From Actinomycetota bacterium (GTDB taxonomy: Bacteria; Actinomycetota; Acidimicrobiia; Acidimicrobiales; CADCSY01): a stretch of 64,000 nt of DNA. The position numbers and the translations under genes are program-made. The stretch lies in NCBI GenBank assembly GCA_004366205.1, contig SIRW01000090.1, forward strand, positions 1 through 64,000. Reading direction: 5' to 3'. The notes below the pieces were generated by a model. The model saw only the letters and a list, made by a program, of their open reading frames with translations. It ran no database searches and had not been told where the DNA came from. Every line of letters starts with the position of its first letter. The first letter of the stretch is position 1. Below are positions 63,515-64,000 of the stretch, piece by piece.

Positions 63515-64000
63515 TCAGTCGTGGAGGCGGCCGTCGGCGGCGAGGAGCATGGCGACGGCGTCGCCGAGGCGCAGGGGGCTGCCGTCCCAGCGGCAGGCGG
63601 CTGTGGTGTGGTCGATGCCGTCGGGCAAGGGGGGTGGTGGTGGGTCGCCGCGCTGGCCCGGTGGGGCGGGCCGGTCTGGCACTTCGGTGCCGCCGGGCCG
63701 GTAGAACCGCACGCCGTTGGGTGTGTGCCGGCAGTCGAAGCCGCCCTCGTGCACCAGCGTGTGGTGGTAGGGGCACAACAGGATGAGGTTGCCCAGCGCC
63801 GTCGGGCCGCCTTTCGCCCAGTGGGTCACGTGGTGGGCGTGCAGCCGGTGGCGCTGGCCGCACCCGGGGTAGCGGCAGCGGCCCCGGTACCGCCGTTCGA
63901 GCGCCCGGCGCATGGGGTCGGGCACGGTCTGGGAGCGCCGGCCGATGTCGAGCGGCTCGCCCTGGTGCTCGAGCAGCAGCCGCACCGCCGAGTCGCAGGT
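63515..64000 (-). CDS. HNH endonuclease / DUF222 (13E12-like) protein, 5' end outside window
   Basis: CRYPGCGQRHRLHAHHVTHWAKGGPTALGNLILLCPYHHTLVHEGG HNH motif. Confidence 0.9.
   Translation of the reverse strand, partial: TCDSAVRLLLEHQGEPLDIGRRSQTVPDPMRRALERRYRGRCRYPGCGQRHRLHAHHVTHWAKGGPTALGNLILLCPYHHTLVHEGGFDCRHTPNGVRFYRPGGTEVPDRPAPPGQRGDPPPPPLPDGIDHTTAACRWDGSPLRLGDAVAMLLAADGRLHD

Noticed and set aside
1-64000. CRISPR arrays, tRNA/rRNA genes, IS elements, integrases, prophage genes, BGC core enzymes
   Set aside because: No regularly spaced repeats, T-loop-like tRNA signatures, transposase/integrase motifs, or NRPS/PKS/terpene/RiPP core motifs were recognised by reading both strands.

Overview
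64 kb, very GC-rich (~72% by eye) chromosomal segment of actinobacterial type. WhiB, PafB/PafC WYL regulators, DUF5709, DUF2277, an LLM (F420-type) oxidoreductase and a DUF222/HNH protein fit Acidimicrobiia-like Actinobacteria, but the taxonomy is inference. Coding density is high, with many GTG starts and 4-bp (ATGA/GTGA) overlaps. Main blocks: (1) lgt, HIT and PfpI genes; (2) an assimilatory sulfate reduction locus (sulfonate-type ABC importer divergent from cysH-cysD-cysN-sulfite reductase-siroheme genes) with a strong inverted-repeat operator between them; (3) sulfurtransferase, ferritin-like and PafBC genes; (4) an LPVTG-anchored surface protein, M23 peptidase, PhoH, PBP, DinG-like helicase, WhiB and GGDEF genes; (5) a complete mrpABCDEFG antiporter operon on the + strand (29.6-35.7 kb) facing a second, differently built Mrp/Mbh-type operon on the - strand (43.9-36.5 kb). 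The second operon has three separate NuoL/M/N-like subunits. A RHH/PIN toxin-antitoxin pair sits in the gap, and a divergent G6PDH gene lies directly upstream of the second operon; (6) a secreted Asp/Gly protein, response regulator, CAP-domain protein, ABC exporter pair, FAH and GlxA-type regulator; (7) a decayed right end with gene fragments and an HNH/DUF222 protein. No rRNA, tRNA, CRISPR array, transposase or prophage was recognised. The best candidate for an under-described system is the three-antiporter Mrp/Mbh-like operon with its facing canonical Mrp operon and intervening TA module. Several intergenic inverted-repeat elements, including a perfect 61-bp tandem hairpin repeat, also merit follow-up. 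All family names come from reading the translated sequences; no database search was run.
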